32,971 nt of DNA, taken from contig CADECP010000056.1 in NCBI GenBank assembly GCA_902825875.1, positions 1 through 32,971 of the forward strand, written 5' to 3'. The position numbers were made by a program, and so were the translations under genes. Below, piece by piece: positions 15,678-24,022 of the stretch. Origin of the DNA: an uncultured Acidobacteriota bacterium (lineage in GTDB: Bacteria > Acidobacteriota > Blastocatellia > RBC074). The notes under the pieces were generated by a model. That model worked only from the letters and a program-made list of their open reading frames with translations. It had not been told where the DNA came from and ran no database searches. Each line of letters begins with the position of its first letter. Position 1 is the first letter of the stretch.

Positions 15678-18600
15678 ATGAAGCTGAAGGGTGTTGTGAC
15701 GATTATTTTTCTGGCAAGCGCGTTTCTGAGTTTCTTCAACTGGCCAAGCATTGTTTCGCCAGTGGCGCCAACCGTCACCGCGCAAACTTTGCCGCCGGTA
15801 AATTACGACATTGTTTATGTTCGCGCCCCGCGTTACGGCGACAACACCAACACCATTTGGCCTGAAGTGACTACGCCGCTGATTCCCGATCCAGGCTCGG
15901 ATTTGATGTTGCTGCACCCGAACGGCAGCGAAGAGGTTTTGTTCGATGGCGGAGCGAATGGTGCAGTGATGGACCCTTATGTTTCTTACGACGCACGGTC
16001 GGTCGTCTTTGCCTTTTTCCCGAACGTCAACAACAACAATGCTCAACGCGGAGGCCGCGACCGAGGTTTGTCGCTGGAAGGCGCGGACATTTATCGAATC
16101 GAACTGGTGTCGCGCAAAGTCATCCGGCTAACCAATCAGGAATTCACGCCGAACACAGGCAATGGCGCGAACTTCAATTGCTCCAACTCAGAATCGAACT
16201 GCCCGCGCATAGGTGTGTTCAACACCGGCCCGGCTTTTTTGCCCGACGGAAAAATCGTTTTCACCTCAACGCGCGACAATTACTTGCCGAACAGAAGTTT
16301 CAACGGCAGCCAGCGCGTCATGCAATTGTGGGTGATGGATGGCGACGGAAAGAACCAGCATCCGATTGGCCATTTGAACCTTTCCGCAGCGATGCATCCT
16401 TTTGTTTTGAAAGACGGGCGCATTGCTTTTACTTCGTGGGAAAACCAGGGCAACCGCGACACTCGCGTTTTCACGTTGTGGGCTATCTGGCCTGACGGCA
16501 CTGAGTTCGAGCCGTTTTCAGGTTTCGGCGACACGCATTTTTCGCATCACTTCATGACGCAGATTTCGGGCGGCGACATAGTTGTTGACCGTTATTACAA
16601 CCTGAACACGAACGGCTTTGGCGAGTTGTACAGCTTCCCCGTGGCTGGCAACGGAGGCGCTGCGTTGTTTCAACCTATTCCGCCGGACAACGCGCCCGGA
16701 GATTCGTTGCCGTTGGCGCGAGTCGGTTACACGCGGCTGACTCCTTTCACCGACGGCGAAGATTTCCCCGCGCCGTGCAAAGTCGGCGATCCTCTTTTTC
16801 CTGTCATTCCTTGTGCGGGAGGCAACAATGCTCGCGTAGGCAAATTCACTCATCCGTCGGCGGCGTTGAACAACGAACTGTTGGTGGTTTGGACGCGAGG
16901 CGCTGCAAATCACAACGGCATTTACGTCAACGACGGTTTGGCCAGGCCATTTTACGATGGCGGCATTTATCGAATGCGCGGCAATCAGGTGTTGAATCGC
17001 CCGGAAGATTTAGTCTTGGTCAAAAACGACCCGAACTTCAGCGAACAATGGCCGCGCGCGGTTGTGCCTTACAAACAAATTTACGGAGTTGATGCGCCAG
17101 TTGATTTGCCGCGATTGAAAAACGACGGCGCGTTGCACGCTCAATTGCCCGAAGGAACTTCGCTGGGATTGATTGGGACTTCGTCGCTGATTTCGCGCGA
17201 CACGCGAGCCTTTCGCGGAGACAGGTTTTATCCGCACGAAAACAACGGCGACCGAAATTGGATTCAACAGGGAGCCGACGCTGGCATTTACACAGACAAC
17301 GACATTTACGCCGTTCGTATTCTGGCTTTGCAGGCGGCGACGGATCGTAGTTACCCGAACAATTCGCGGGCTTTCGCTTCGACGATTGATGAACGAGTGC
17401 GAATTCTGGGCGAAATTCCTGTTCGCAAAGAAGGCGTCGTTGATCCGCAAGGCAACGTGGACACTTCGTTTTTGGCAAAGATTCCCGCCGACGTGCCATT
17501 CACTTTTCAAACTCTGGATCGCAACGGACTGGTGTTGAACGCGGCGCAAACCTGGCATCAGGTGCGCGCCGGAGAAGTTCGTGTCAATTGCGGCGGATGC
17601 CACGCGCATTCAAAAGCTCCGCTGGATTTTTATCGCACGGCGGCGGCCAGTCCGAATTATCAAATTCGTGATTTATCGGCGACGACTCCGTTATTGAATG
17701 TTGACGGAACGAATACGCCTGGAGTGACGACGCTCAACGCCAGACAAACCACGCTGGAATACCTGCGCGACATTCGCCCGATTTTTCAGGCGAAGTGCAA
17801 TTCCTGTCACACTTCAAAAAACAATAGAACTCCCGACGGCGGGCTTGATCTGGATGCGGACGACCGATTGGTTGATGGAATTTATCCGGCGACTTACGCG
17901 CTGTTGGCGCGCCCGCGCAGCGACACCAATCAAACGCCGCGTTCGATCACGCCTGACGGCATTTGGTGGTTTCCGCAAATCACTCGCTACGTTCGCAGCG
18001 GTCAGGCGAGGCAAAGTTTGTTAGTTTGGAAAATTTTTGGCCGCCGTTTGGACGGGCGAACGAACTCTGACCGTCCGACTGAAACCACGCCCGGCAATCC
18101 GGCGACGATTCCGGCTGGGCGAGATTTCACCGATTGCGATTTGGATTACGCGGGCGAAGTCATGCCACCCGCCGGTTCACCTGCGCTGACCTGGGAAGAG
18201 CGAATGAAAATTGCTCGCTGGATTGATATTGGCGCGCCGATTGACCTGACGCAGATTTTTCGCAATCGAAACTTCGGCGGGTTCGCCGGTTATCTGGAAG
18301 ACGATTTGCGGCCAACCTTGTCTTTGTTGCCAACGCCGGAACAGGTGGCTGCGGCGCGTTTGCTGAATCGTTTCGTCATCGGAGCTTACGATTTGGAAAG
18401 CGGCATTGACCCGACGACGTTGTCGCTGACCTTATCGCGCGCAGTCGGCAGCACAGCCGCCGGAACGAATCTGGCCGCCGGGTTGACGATCAGCGATGGC
18501 GGAATTGTCAGCATAAACCTGCCCGCTTCGCTGAGCTTGATTGGCGGCGACGTGACGGCGACTTTGCAATTGCGCGACCGGGCTGGTCACACCACGCGCA

Positions 18601-19358
18601 TGGTCAGAACTTATCGTTTGAGCGCGGAGCCGCTGTCTGTTGCCAGCGTTTCCGCCGCCAGTTACAGCGGAACCTTGCTTGCGCCCGAAGCAATCATCGC
18701 CGCGTTCGGTTCCAACCTGGCCAATGCCACAACCATAGGCTCAACGATTCCGTTGCCGACTGCTTTGTCTGGAACGACTGTGACCGTCCGCGACAGTTTG
18801 GGCATTGAGCGTTTGTCGCCGCTGTTTTTCGTTTCGCCGACTCAGATCAATTACCAAATGCCCGCTGGCACAGCCAACGGACAAGCTTCGGTGGCGGTCG
18901 TCAGCGGAGCGAACGTGGTTTCTTTGGGTTCGATCAACATCGCCGCTGTCGCTCCCGGATTGTTCACGGCCAACTCCAACGGCAACGGTTTGGCTGCGGC
19001 CACTTTGCTCAGGATTCGCGCCGACGGTTCGCAAAGTTATGAACCGGTAGCGAGGTTCGATTCCGCAGCAGGCCGAATCGTCGCCGTGCCAATCAGTTTC
19101 GGAGTCGCAACCGATCAACTTGCTTTACTGTTGTTCGGAACAGGTCTTCGGCGAAACAGCGGTTTGGCCGGAGTGATGACTCGCATTGGCAGCGTTGAAG
19201 TCCAGACGCTGTTTGCTGGCGCGCAAGGCGATTTTGTCGGACTAGATCAAATGAATCTGCTGTTGCCTCGCGTGTTGGCCGGGCGCGGCGAAGTTGATGT
19301 TGTGGTGACTGTGGATGGCAGAACCGCGAATACGGTCAAAGTCAGTTTTGGCAATTGA
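15678..19358 (+). CDS. Large secreted di-haem protein with Solibacter-type C-terminal domain
   Basis: The ATG at 15678 gives 1226 aa. It is preferred over the open frame's ATG at 15576 because it has GGAG nearby and begins directly with a signal peptide (GVVTIIFLASAFLSFF). Residues ~40-420 look like a TolB/WD40-type beta-propeller, with recurring strands such as YDARSVVFAF and DGKIVFTSTRDN, as in hydrazine-synthase-alpha-like proteins. Two c-type haem motifs follow: CGGCH (638-642) and CNSCH (707-711). A region ending near 900 contains the motif EVMPPAGSPALTWEERMKIARW, typical of cytochrome-like domains in such proteins (shown here only to its start: EVMPPAGSPALTW). The last ~230 residues match the TIGR03437-like Solibacter C-terminal domain. 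It is probably a periplasmic or secreted electron-transfer or redox enzyme with unknown substrate. Confidence 0.82.
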   Translation: MKLKGVVTIIFLASAFLSFFNWPSIVSPVAPTVTAQTLPPVNYDIVYVRAPRYGDNTNTIWPEVTTPLIPDPGSDLMLLHPNGSEEVLFDGGANGAVMDPYVSYDARSVVFAFFPNVNNNNAQRGGRDRGLSLEGADIYRIELVSRKVIRLTNQEFTPNTGNGANFNCSNSESNCPRIGVFNTGPAFLPDGKIVFTSTRDNYLPNRSFNGSQRVMQLWVMDGDGKNQHPIGHLNLSAAMHPFVLKDGRIAFTSWENQGNRDTRVFTLWAIWPDGTEFEPFSGFGDTHFSHHFMTQISGGDIVVDRYYNLNTNGFGELYSFPVAGNGGAALFQPIPPDNAPGDSLPLARVGYTRLTPFTDGEDFPAPCKVGDPLFPVIPCAGGNNARVGKFTHPSAALNNELLVVWTRGAANHNGIYVNDGLARPFYDGGIYRMRGNQVLNRPEDLVLVKNDPNFSEQWPRAVVPYKQIYGVDAPVDLPRLKNDGALHAQLPEGTSLGLIGTSSLISRDTRAFRGDRFYPHENNGDRNWIQQGADAGIYTDNDIYAVRILALQAATDRSYPNNSRAFASTIDERVRILGEIPVRKEGVVDPQGNVDTSFLAKIPADVPFTFQTLDRNGLVLNAAQTWHQVRAGEVRVNCGGCHAHSKAPLDFYRTAAASPNYQIRDLSATTPLLNVDGTNTPGVTTLNARQTTLEYLRDIRPIFQAKCNSCHTSKNNRTPDGGLDLDADDRLVDGIYPATYALLARPRSDTNQTPRSITPDGIWWFPQITRYVRSGQARQSLLVWKIFGRRLDGRTNSDRPTETTPGNPATIPAGRDFTDCDLDYAGEVMPPAGSPALTWEERMKIARWIDIGAPIDLTQIFRNRNFGGFAGYLEDDLRPTLSLLPTPEQVAAARLLNRFVIGAYDLESGIDPTTLSLTLSRAVGSTAAGTNLAAGLTISDGGIVSINLPASLSLIGGDVTATLQLRDRAGHTTRMVRTYRLSAEPLSVASVSAASYSGTLLAPEAIIAAFGSNLANATTIGSTIPLPTALSGTTVTVRDSLGIERLSPLFFVSPTQINYQMPAGTANGQASVAVVSGANVVSLGSINIAAVAPGLFTANSNGNGLAAATLLRIRADGSQSYEPVARFDSAAGRIVAVPISFGVATDQLALLLFGTGLRRNSGLAGVMTRIGSVEVQTLFAGAQGDFVGLDQMNLLLPRVLAGRGEVDVVVTVDGRTANTVKVSFGN

Positions 19359-19400
19359 GATTTTTCCCGCTGCTCGGCGTGGCAATTCCGGGCTGCGTGC

Positions 19401-19406
19401 TATAAT
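19401..19406 (+). promoter_or_regulatory. Extended -10 promoter of recA
   Basis: TGC-TATAAT (TATAAT at 19401-19406) followed by ccgcgccgct. The predicted transcript start near 19413 leaves a ~175-nt leader before recA. The box and its GC-rich downstream string match the candidate promoter of the PBP gene, which supports it as a genuine housekeeping promoter of this organism. Confidence 0.55.
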
Positions 19407-19529
19407 CCGCGCCGCTCAGCCATCAGAGCTGAACGGTTCAAGTGGTCAGGTCAATAAATGCCGAAGCAGGCAACAATCAGGCGGGTAACAATTTGTAGCG
19501 GGTATGGCGTCAACCGAATCGCCGCCGGT

Positions 19530-19551
19530 CGAACTTTTTCAACGAAGTTCG
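19530..19551. promoter_or_regulatory. Inverted repeat upstream of recA (candidate operator or leader hairpin)
   Basis: cgaactt (19530-19536) and aagttcg (19545-19551) form a perfect 7-bp inverted repeat around an 8-nt centre, 37 bp before the recA ATG. A second short symmetrical sequence, tgaacggttca, lies at about 19430-19440, just after the promoter. Both contain gaac/gttc half-sites like those of some LexA boxes, but the spacing does not match a known consensus, so SOS control is only a hypothesis. Confidence 0.35.
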
Positions 19552-19588
19552 TCGCGGGGATTGTTTTAACCGAAGGAAGGTAAAACTC

Positions 19589-20671
19589 ATGGCAATCGAA
19601 AAAAGCGACAAAATGAAAGCCGTCGAAGCGGCTTTGGCAAATCTGGAAAAGCAGTTCGGCAAAGGAACTGTCATGCGTTTGGGCGATCACGGCACCGAAG
19701 ATATTCCGGTCATTTCAACCGGCAGCATTGGCATTGATTCCGCGCTGGGCGTTGGCGGAGTTCCGTGCGGAAGAATCATTGAAGTTTACGGGCCTGAAAG
19801 TTCCGGTAAAACTACGCTGGCGTTGCACATCGTCGCCGAAGCGCAAAGAGCCGGTGGCATTGCGGCTTACGTGGACGCCGAACACGCGCTGGATGCGATT
19901 TACGCGCAAAAACTGGGCGTGGACATCAACAACCTGTTTGTTTCTCAACCCGATTCCGGCGAACAGGCTTTGGAAATTACCGAATCGCTGGTGCGGTCAA
20001 ACGCCATTGATATTTTGGTGATTGACTCCGTCGCGGCGCTGACTCCGCGAGCCGAACTGGAAGGCGAAATGGGCGACAGCCTGCCGGGCTTGCAGGCTCG
20101 ATTAATGTCACAGGCGTTGCGAAAACTTACCGCCGTCGTCAACAAATCAAACACCTGCCTGATCTTCATCAACCAAATCCGCGAAAAAATAGGCGTCATG
20201 TTTGGATCGCCGGAAACAACGACTGGCGGACGCGCGCTGAAGTTTTACTCCTCCGCGCGAATTGATATTCGCCGCATCACGCAAATCAAAGACGGCGACA
20301 ACATCATCGGCAATCGCACCAAAGTCAAAATCGTCAAAAACAAAGTCGCGCCGCCTTTCCGCGAAGCCGAGTTCGACATTATGTACGGCGAAGGCATTTC
20401 GAAATACGGCGAATTGGTGGACATCGGCGTCGAAAACAAGGTCGTCGAAAAATCCGGCGCGTGGTTTTCGTATCGTGGCGAACGATTGGGGCAAGGCCGC
20501 GAAAACGCCAAAAACACGTTGAAAGATAACAAGGAACTTTGCGCCCGCGTCGAAGCTGAAGTTCGAGCCGCGCTCGGCATTGGCAAACTGGTTCCGGCGG
20601 CTCCGATTGCGGATGTTGCGCCGGAAAAACCTGCTGCAGCGAAACGCGGCGCGGCGAAATCTGAAGAATAA
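19589..20671 (+). CDS. recA: Recombinase RecA
   Basis: A 360-aa DNA recombinase that forms ATP-dependent filaments on single-stranded DNA for homologous repair and stimulates LexA self-cleavage. The Walker A motif is GPESSGKTT (residues 68-76) and the Walker B region is ILVIDSVAAL (around 145). The conserved loop blocks FINQIREKIGVMFGSPETTT and TGGRALKFYSSARIDIRR are all present. The tail after ~330 is Ala/Pro/Lys-rich and ends KSEE. A GGAAGG Shine-Dalgarno precedes the ATG. Length and motif order are entirely typical. A periodic inverted-repeat element starts 4 bp after the stop codon, and selD follows on the same strand. Confidence 0.98.
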   Translation: MAIEKSDKMKAVEAALANLEKQFGKGTVMRLGDHGTEDIPVISTGSIGIDSALGVGGVPCGRIIEVYGPESSGKTTLALHIVAEAQRAGGIAAYVDAEHALDAIYAQKLGVDINNLFVSQPDSGEQALEITESLVRSNAIDILVIDSVAALTPRAELEGEMGDSLPGLQARLMSQALRKLTAVVNKSNTCLIFINQIREKIGVMFGSPETTTGGRALKFYSSARIDIRRITQIKDGDNIIGNRTKVKIVKNKVAPPFREAEFDIMYGEGISKYGELVDIGVENKVVEKSGAWFSYRGERLGQGRENAKNTLKDNKELCARVEAEVRAALGIGKLVPAAPIADVAPEKPAAAKRGAAKSEE

Positions 20672-20675
20672 AGCC

Positions 20676-20774
20676 GACAGAGAGATTGAGCGACGGAGAG
20701 AAAGAGGGACAGAGGGCTACCGCAAGAATGGCCTCTTTCCCGCCTTCTCTCTTTCTCTCAATCTCTCCCTTTTT
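20676..20774. repeat. Octamer-period inverted repeat between recA and selD
   Basis: The left purine arm divides into 8-bp units (gacagaga, gattgagc, gacggaga, gaaagagg, gacagagg; 20676-20715). After a short centre, the pyrimidine arm (20732-20771) has units cctctttc, ccgccttc, tctctttc, tctcaatc and tctccctt. The two arms are roughly complementary and can form a long hairpin. It has the same design as the element inside cas4-cas1, with different base preference. It occupies nearly the whole recA-selD gap, so it may act as recA 3' end and shape selD translation. Confidence 0.7.
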
Positions 20775-20784
20775 CCCAAAGCAA

Positions 20785-21822
20785 ATGGCAAAACGACTGA
20801 CACAAATGGTTGATTGCGCTGGTTGAGCGTCGAAGCTCTCACCGAGCACTCTTGCCCAGGTTCTGGGCAGCTTACCGCCGCAACCGCATAACCCGAATCT
20901 TTTAGTTGGCTTCGACACCGCCGACGATGCCGCAGTGTATAAACTCCGCGACGATCTGGCCGTTGTGCAGACGCTGGATTTTTTCACGCCGATTGTTGAC
21001 GACCCGTTTGATTACGGGCGCATCGCCGCGCTGAATTCCATCAACGACGTGTGGGCAATGGGCGGAACTCCGATCACTGCGATGGCCATCACCTGCTTTC
21101 CCAAAAAAGGTGTGGACTTTGAAATACTGGGCGAAATCATGCGCGGAGGTTTGTCCATACTGACTGAAAACGGCGTGACGTTGGTTGGCGGTCACAGCGT
21201 GCAAAGCAACGAAATCATGTTCGGTTATTCCGTCACCGGCTTGATTCACCCGGACGAAGTCGCCGCCAACGCCGGAGCCAAACCCGGCGACGTTGTAATC
21301 CTGACCAAACCCATCGGCACCGGAGTGATTTCCACCGGCATCAAGTTCGGCAAAGCGACGAAAGAAATGGCCGAAGCTTCCGTCAAAATAATGCTGACCG
21401 CCGGACGCAAAGCCGCTGAAGCCATGCGCGAATTCGGCGTGCGCGGAGCCACAGACATCACAGGTTTCGGTTTGATGGGACATGCTTGGGAACTGGCCAA
21501 AGGCAGCGGAGTGACGATTGAACTGAACGCCAAACAGATTCCGCTGATTGATGGCGCGCTGGAAATGGCTCGGCGCAAGATGCTGACGCAAGGCGACAAA
21601 ACCAACCGCGAATATGTCGGCAACGACTTTTTGCTGGACACCGACATCACCAAAGAAATGGCCAGCTTGCTTTTCGACCCACAAACCGCCGGAGGCATGC
21701 TGATTTCGATTGCCGCTGACAAATCCGATGCGTTGTTGGCTCGACTGCGAGAAACCTACGCCGCCGCCGCAATCATCGGGCGCGTGACTGATAAAGAAAC
21801 GCGGTCGTTGGTGGTGATTTGA
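20785..21822 (+). CDS. selD: Selenide, water dikinase, selenocysteine-containing
   Basis: SelD makes selenophosphate from selenide and ATP for selenocysteine and selenouridine synthesis. Reading from ATG 20785 gives MAKRLTQMVDCAG, then an in-frame TGA at 20824-20826, then ASKLSPSTLAQVL, and continues in frame into the long conserved body to 21822 (345 codons plus stop). The TGA stands where SelD has catalytic Cys or Sec, and Lys17 is three residues later, matching the Cys17/Lys20 spacing of the E. coli enzyme. Body motifs include VGFDTADDAAVYKL, NSINDVWAMGGTP, VGGHSV and GATDITGFGLMGHAWEL. An ORF caller that stops at TGA would start at the GTG at 20935 and lose the first 50 residues including the active site. 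No clear Shine-Dalgarno; an alternative in-frame ATG lies at 20728. Confidence 0.93.
20824..20868 (+). promoter_or_regulatory. Selenocysteine UGA and SECIS-like hairpin in selD
   Basis: The recoded TGA (20824-20826) is followed by a hairpin with stem gcccag (20854-20859) and ctgggc (20863-20868) closed on a gtt loop. A t-a and a t-g pair can extend it below. The apical string caggttctg resembles the gcaggtctgc apex of the E. coli fdhF SECIS. The loop lies about 33 nt after the UGA, near the upper end of the spacing seen for bacterial SECIS elements. It should recruit SelB-Sec-tRNA. Confidence 0.7.
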
Positions 21823-21978
21823 TTTCGGATTGCTACTGAATAAACCTCCTGATAAACCTCAAGCTCGTCGGCAAATATCGTCTGGGTTTTCTTTACAACC
21901 TCAAGCCTGAAGACTAATCTCTGCGCGCCTTATCTTAAGCCCCAGATTTCGAATTAGATCAGTTTTCACTTTGGTGCA

Positions 21979-22003
21979 TGGGACAATTTGGAAAATTGTC
22001 CCA
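21979..22003. repeat. Perfect 11-bp inverted repeat
   Basis: tgggacaattt (21979-21989) and aaattgtccca (21993-22003) are perfectly complementary around gga. It lies ~155 bp after selD without a following T-run. It may terminate selD transcription or be a dispersed palindrome. Confidence 0.6.
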
Positions 22004-22070
22004 CATTTACAGTTCAATCGCGCCTGATAATCCAGACACGCCAATGAAAAGCGATCCAGGACTTACCCAA

Positions 22071-22146
22071 GTGTCGTTAGCCCGCGCGCAAGCAACGGCT
22101 TTTTTCACCAAACTCAAGCCCTTCCTGACGGTCTGGCTACTGACAC
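22071..22146. repeat. REP-like palindrome, copy A (upstream of cas operon)
   Basis: The left arm begins gtgtcgttagcccgcgcg (22071) and the right arm runs cccttcctgacggtctggct then actgacac (22119-22146). The right arm differs at only one of 28 bases from that of the copy inside cas1 (31309-31336), while the centres differ. The outer gtag/ctac words resemble the GTAG head of REP palindromes moved by RAYT-type transposases, but no such transposase is in the window. Confidence 0.7.
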
Positions 22147-22308
22147 GGTATGTTTATACGTAAGTCTTAAGAATGTCTCCGACTCCTGCCCGTGAACATT
22201 CCGATTAATTTGTAGACAAACCCCCTGATTTGCCCCTGTAGTTTTCAAGAAAAAAGCCCATCTGTTGGGCGAACTGACCAAGCAAACGGCTGCCCCTTCC
22301 GCCTAACA

Positions 22309-22320
22309 AGAAAATTTTCT
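22309..22320. promoter_or_regulatory. 12-bp palindrome before the WYL gene
   Basis: agaaaattttct (22309-22320) is a perfect palindrome 44 bp upstream of the WYL regulator start, at the position expected for an operator. It could be the binding site of the WYL protein itself, but there is no direct evidence. Confidence 0.3.
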
Positions 22321-22364
22321 CGGCTGGACATTTTGTGTCACCCCAAACCAGTTAAGGTTCAAAC

Positions 22365-23387
22365 ATGATGAAAAAGAAACCTGCCAAACAACCGCGACAC
22401 ATTTACCGATATGCCTACACACGGCTAAGGCTGATCGTCTCGGAACTGCAACGCGGCAATTACCCGAACAAAGCCAGGCTGGCTGAGTTGATTGAACGAA
22501 ATCCGCGCACAGTCCACCGCGACCTGACAGCTTTGCGCGACGATTGGGAAGCGCCTATCGAATTCAGCCGCGAACGCAACGGGTTTTACCTGACCGACGC
22601 CAAATGGCAAATCCCCGATTTGCGTCTGACCGAAGGCGAATTGATAAGCTTTTTTGTCGCCGAACGAGTTTTGCGCCGGTTGAGCGACACCGCAGAAGTG
22701 CAAATTGCTCGCACAGCCCTGGCCAAGTTGGCCACTCATTTGCCGGAAGAAGTTGTGGTAGACGTTGAAGCTCTGGAAGCCGCAATTGATTTCGCGCCTG
22801 AACCTGCATTGAACGCTTCGCCAGTTTATCTGCGCCAATTGGCCGCCGCCGCGTCCAAACGCCAGACATTGCGCATCCATTACTTTTCCAAGAACAGCGA
22901 CAAACAGAGCGAACGAGATGTGAATGTGTTGCTGCTGCACAATTCGCTGGGCGAATGGTACGCCGTCTGCGAAGACCTTTCGGACGGCAAACGAATCAAG
23001 GATTTCCACGCCGGACGCATCAGCAAACTCACCCAAACGCACCGCACCTTTCAACTGCCCGAAGACTGGGACGCACAAAGCTACCTGAAACGCGGGTTCG
23101 GCATGTTCCGTGGCGGCAAAGATGTGACTGTCGAAATTGAGTTCGACGCTTATCAAGCCCGCTATGCGCGCGAGCGCCAATTTCATTCAACCCAGAAAAA
23201 CAAAGAACTACCCGCAGGCCGTTTGCGCGTGACTTTTGAAACTTCGGAAGCCGCGCTCGGACAGGTGGCACGCTGGCTGATGCAATACGGCGCGCACGCC
23301 GAAGTCATCGCGCCCGAAGAACTTCGCCAATCCATCAAACAAGAGATTGAAGCAATGAACCAACTTTACCGAAAGGAGCAACAATGA
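22365..23387 (+). CDS. WYL-domain transcriptional regulator of the cas operon
   Basis: A 340-aa protein with an N-terminal helix-turn-helix (about residues 15-75, containing ELIERNPRTVHRDL as the recognition region). A helical linker follows, then a WYL domain around 165-225 and a C-terminal WCX-like segment to ~335. The name motif appears as W198-Y-A200 (GEWYAVCEDL), with the downstream KDFHAGRI strand of WYL domains. WYL proteins are known ligand-sensing regulators found beside many CRISPR and other defence loci and may bind nucleic acid or nucleotides. The gene is first in the operon and overlaps cas6 by 4 bp, so it should autoregulate expression of the system, as activator or repressor. 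ATG codons at 22365 and 22368 are both possible starts. Confidence 0.88.
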   Translation: MMKKKPAKQPRHIYRYAYTRLRLIVSELQRGNYPNKARLAELIERNPRTVHRDLTALRDDWEAPIEFSRERNGFYLTDAKWQIPDLRLTEGELISFFVAERVLRRLSDTAEVQIARTALAKLATHLPEEVVVDVEALEAAIDFAPEPALNASPVYLRQLAAAASKRQTLRIHYFSKNSDKQSERDVNVLLLHNSLGEWYAVCEDLSDGKRIKDFHAGRISKLTQTHRTFQLPEDWDAQSYLKRGFGMFRGGKDVTVEIEFDAYQARYARERQFHSTQKNKELPAGRLRVTFETSEAALGQVARWLMQYGAHAEVIAPEELRQSIKQEIEAMNQLYRKEQQ

Positions 23388-24022
23388 CGACTGTAGAGCT
23401 TCATTTTTCATTCACCGGCGCAACCTTGCCATCCGATCAAGGCTACGCGCTTTACAGCGCAATCTCGCGCCTGATTCCCGAAACGCACGAAGCCGACTGG
23501 CTGGCCATCGAAACAGTTCCCGGCCTCGCACGCGGAGACGGCATAACGCAACTGGATCAATCCGCCAGCCTAAAACTCCGCCTGCCGCAAGACCAAGTGC
23601 CGTTGCTGCTGAAACTGTCCGGCAAACGACTGGATTTGAACGGCCACGCCATTCGATTGGGAGCGCCGCAAATTTTCTTGCTGCGTCCCTCTCCACAACT
23701 TTACGCCCGCATCGTCACGATCAAAGGCTTCACCGAACCCGAACCGTTTCTCGGCGCAGTCTGCCGTAAGCTGGACGAACTCGGAGTGACCGGCGAACCG
23801 ACCATCGGCCCCCGCCGAGTAATCAAAATCGGCAACCACACGATTGTCGGCTTCGCGCTGGCAATCCACGACCTGACGGAGGAAGGTTCGATCCTTTTGC
23901 AGGAACGCGGCATCGGCGGAAGGCGGCGAATGGGATGTGGCATTTTCTTTCCAGTGGAGCCGCGAGCCAATGCTGCTAAACCCAATAGCTTTCATGCTAA
24001 GAAAGGAGATGGCACTTTATGA
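23384..24022 (+). CDS. cas6: Cas6 pre-crRNA endoribonuclease (MYXAN type)
   Basis: A 212-aa member of the Cas6 group found in MYXAN/DevTRS type I loci. It cuts the CRISPR transcript in each repeat to release crRNAs. It begins MTTVELHFSFTG and includes DQGYALYSAISRLIPETHEA; H35 in this segment is a candidate general-base residue. It ends with the Gly-rich loop GIGGRRRMGCG (176-186) that is characteristic of RAMP Cas6 proteins. It overlaps both neighbours by 4 bp (ATGA), so it is translated in coupling with the WYL regulator and cas3. Its GC-rich codon use resembles the chromosomal genes more than cas3-cas5 do. Confidence 0.88.
   Translation: MTTVELHFSFTGATLPSDQGYALYSAISRLIPETHEADWLAIETVPGLARGDGITQLDQSASLKLRLPQDQVPLLLKLSGKRLDLNGHAIRLGAPQIFLLRPSPQLYARIVTIKGFTEPEPFLGAVCRKLDELGVTGEPTIGPRRVIKIGNHTIVGFALAIHDLTEEGSILLQERGIGGRRRMGCGIFFPVEPRANAAKPNSFHAKKGDGTL

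Larger units (their letters stand above)
21823..22364. other. Intergenic region upstream of the CRISPR-Cas operon
   Basis: About 540 bp without a convincing gene. It holds a perfect 11-bp inverted repeat (21979-22003), a REP-like palindrome (22071-22146) and a 12-bp palindrome near the operon start (22309-22320). A 61-aa open frame at 21978-22163 runs across the two repeats and is not believed. The promoter of the cas operon should lie between about 22150 and 22350, but I could not place -35/-10 boxes with confidence. Confidence 0.5.

Noticed and set aside
20935..20937. GTG at 20935 as selD start
   Set aside because: It would delete the Sec/Cys loop and Lys17 needed for catalysis; the upstream frame through TGA matches SelD residue for residue.
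21978..22163. 61-aa open frame upstream of the cas operon
   Set aside because: It spans two palindromic repeats and has no Shine-Dalgarno or family resemblance.
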